From: Saccharopolyspora erythraea NRRL 2338
GTDB taxonomy: Bacteria > Actinomycetota > Actinomycetes > Mycobacteriales > Pseudonocardiaceae
NCBI RefSeq assembly: GCF_000062885.1
Contig: NC_009142.1
Coordinates: forward strand, 124,001-188,000
Length of the DNA stretch: 64,000 bases
Direction: 5' to 3'
Below, in pieces: positions 63,313 through 64,000 of the stretch (its first letter is position 1; each line of letters opens with the position of its first letter). Position numbers and translations under genes: made by a program. Under the pieces are notes generated by a model. The model was given only the letters and a program-made list of their open reading frames with translations. It did not search any database and was not told the origin of the DNA.

Positions 63313-64000
63313 TCACCACCAGCGTTCGAGCACCTGCGCCACACCGTTGTCGTTGTTGGTGGCGGTCACCTCGTCGGCGACCGCCAGGGCCGCCTCGTGG
63401 GCGTTGCGCATCGCGACGCCGTGGCCCACCCAGGAGAGCATCGGCACGTCGTTGGGCATGTCGCCGAAGGCGATGACGTCCGCCTGGTCCACCCCGAGAT
63501 CGGCGGCGACCGTGCGCAGCCCGCTCGCCTTGTCCACCCCCGCGGCCGAGAACTCGATTATCCCGGCGCCGGTGGAGTAGGTCATCTCCAGCCGGTCGCC
63601 GACGACCTCCTCGGCGATCGCCGCCATCTGGGCGCTGTTCATCGCGTCGTGCAGCACCAGCAGCTTCACCGCGGGCTTGCCGACGAGCTCGTCGGGGGCG
63701 GCGACGTGGATGTCGGAGTTGGCCCAGACCTGCAGGAAGCCCTCCTCGGCGAGGAACTGCTCGTGCACGCGGTCGTGGGCGCCGCCGGTCGTGCGCTCCA
63801 CCGCGACGGCGCAGCCGGGCATCTCGTGGTGCAGCTCGTGCACCACGTCGTGCAGCGTCACGGTGTCGATCTCGGTGCTCGCGAGCACCGCGTCGGCCTT
63901 GGTGTCGTAGAGCACGGCGCCGTTGGCGCACACCGCCACCCCGGACACGCCGAGCCCGGCCACCACCGACGGCATCCAGCGCGGCGGCCTGCCGGTCACC
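63313..64000 (-). CDS. HAD-superfamily phosphatase (Cof type), 5' end outside the window
   Basis: At least 229 residues visible. The first in view, VTGRPPRWMPSVVAGLGVSG, is motif II context with its Thr; motif I (DxDGT) should lie beyond 64000. ANGAVLYDTKADAVL, the Lys region KLLVLHDAMNSAQMAA, and motif III FGDMPNDVPMLSWVGHGVAM with paired Asp are seen, then ATNNDNGVAQVLERWW. This is a type IIB cap HAD (Cof/YidA-like) acting on sugar phosphates or flavin/PLP phosphates. It is truncated by the window, not broken. Confidence 0.93.
   Translation of the reverse strand, partial: VTGRPPRWMPSVVAGLGVSGVAVCANGAVLYDTKADAVLASTEIDTVTLHDVVHELHHEMPGCAVAVERTTGGAHDRVHEQFLAEEGFLQVWANSDIHVAAPDELVGKPAVKLLVLHDAMNSAQMAAIAEEVVGDRLEMTYSTGAGIIEFSAAGVDKASGLRTVAADLGVDQADVIAFGDMPNDVPMLSWVGHGVAMRNAHEAALAVADEVTATNNDNGVAQVLERWW

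Overview
The window is high-GC DNA (about 70 % or more by eye) with strong G/C at codon third positions, many GTG and TTG starts, and 4-base stop/start overlaps. This is the style of an actinomycete chromosome. The content (fused CydDC, DevR/DevS-like regulators, SigE-family sigma factor, F420-type PPOX protein, DUF5926, septum-formation family, IdeR/DmdR-like iron boxes, an HspR-like HAIR box, chitinase-type promoter repeats) fits a filamentous actinomycete. Pseudonocardiaceae, possibly Saccharopolyspora, is my inference and not proven by the sequence. I see no complete insertion sequence, prophage, CRISPR array or large biosynthetic cluster. One low-GC orphan island flanked by direct repeats is the clearest sign of insertion.

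Layout. 1-8.3 kb: an EamA exporter; a three-gene two-component operon with a candidate 11-bp-period operator; a 1083-aa methyltransferase/GT2/GT4 protein ending at a strong bidirectional terminator; and a SHOCT-like/one-TM protein. 8.5-15.1 kb: an acyltransferase-3 protein with a long Pro-rich tail, MsrA, a secreted coiled-coil protein, a poly-gamma-glutamate hydrolase-like protein, a secreted AA10 LPMO under paired TGGTCCAGACCA-like boxes, and tRNA-Gly(GCC). 15.2-18.1 kb: a PPOX protein, an ECF sigma factor, a membrane protein and an Fpg/Nei glycosylase. 18.2-26.6 kb: a carboxylate-uptake neighbourhood with a LytS-type kinase, an S49 peptidase, a LytTR regulator, and two sodium:solute symporters each preceded by a small two-TM protein. 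One of these, a DUF485 protein, carries a Ser-Asp repeat tail of about 100 residues.

26.6-36.1 kb is mostly housekeeping: rhodanese, DUF4328, P450, GDPD, DUF5926, SigE-family sigma with a membrane partner, ferritin with an iron box, arginine deiminase and a CPBP protease. 36.1-43.6 kb holds a DUF2470 (HugZ-like) gene with a second iron box, a fumarylacetoacetase/IclR operon, and a compact sigma / zf-HC2 membrane anti-sigma / ABC ATPase / ABC permease operon. 43.9-54.8 kb holds cydA-cydB-cydDC behind DevR/DosR-like GGGAC-N4-GTCCC boxes, then a DevS-like kinase, the orphan island, LapA, a DevR-like regulator, DoxX, and an Hsp20 gene with a HAIR operator. Together these look like a low-oxygen/stress respiration district. 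54.8-64 kb is conserved housekeeping: macro domain, prephenate dehydratase, a histidine phosphatase, a zincin, a septum-formation protein, a YgiB/YgiC-like pair, seryl-tRNA synthetase, an HhH-GPD protein, an XRE-cupin regulator and a HAD phosphatase cut by the window end.
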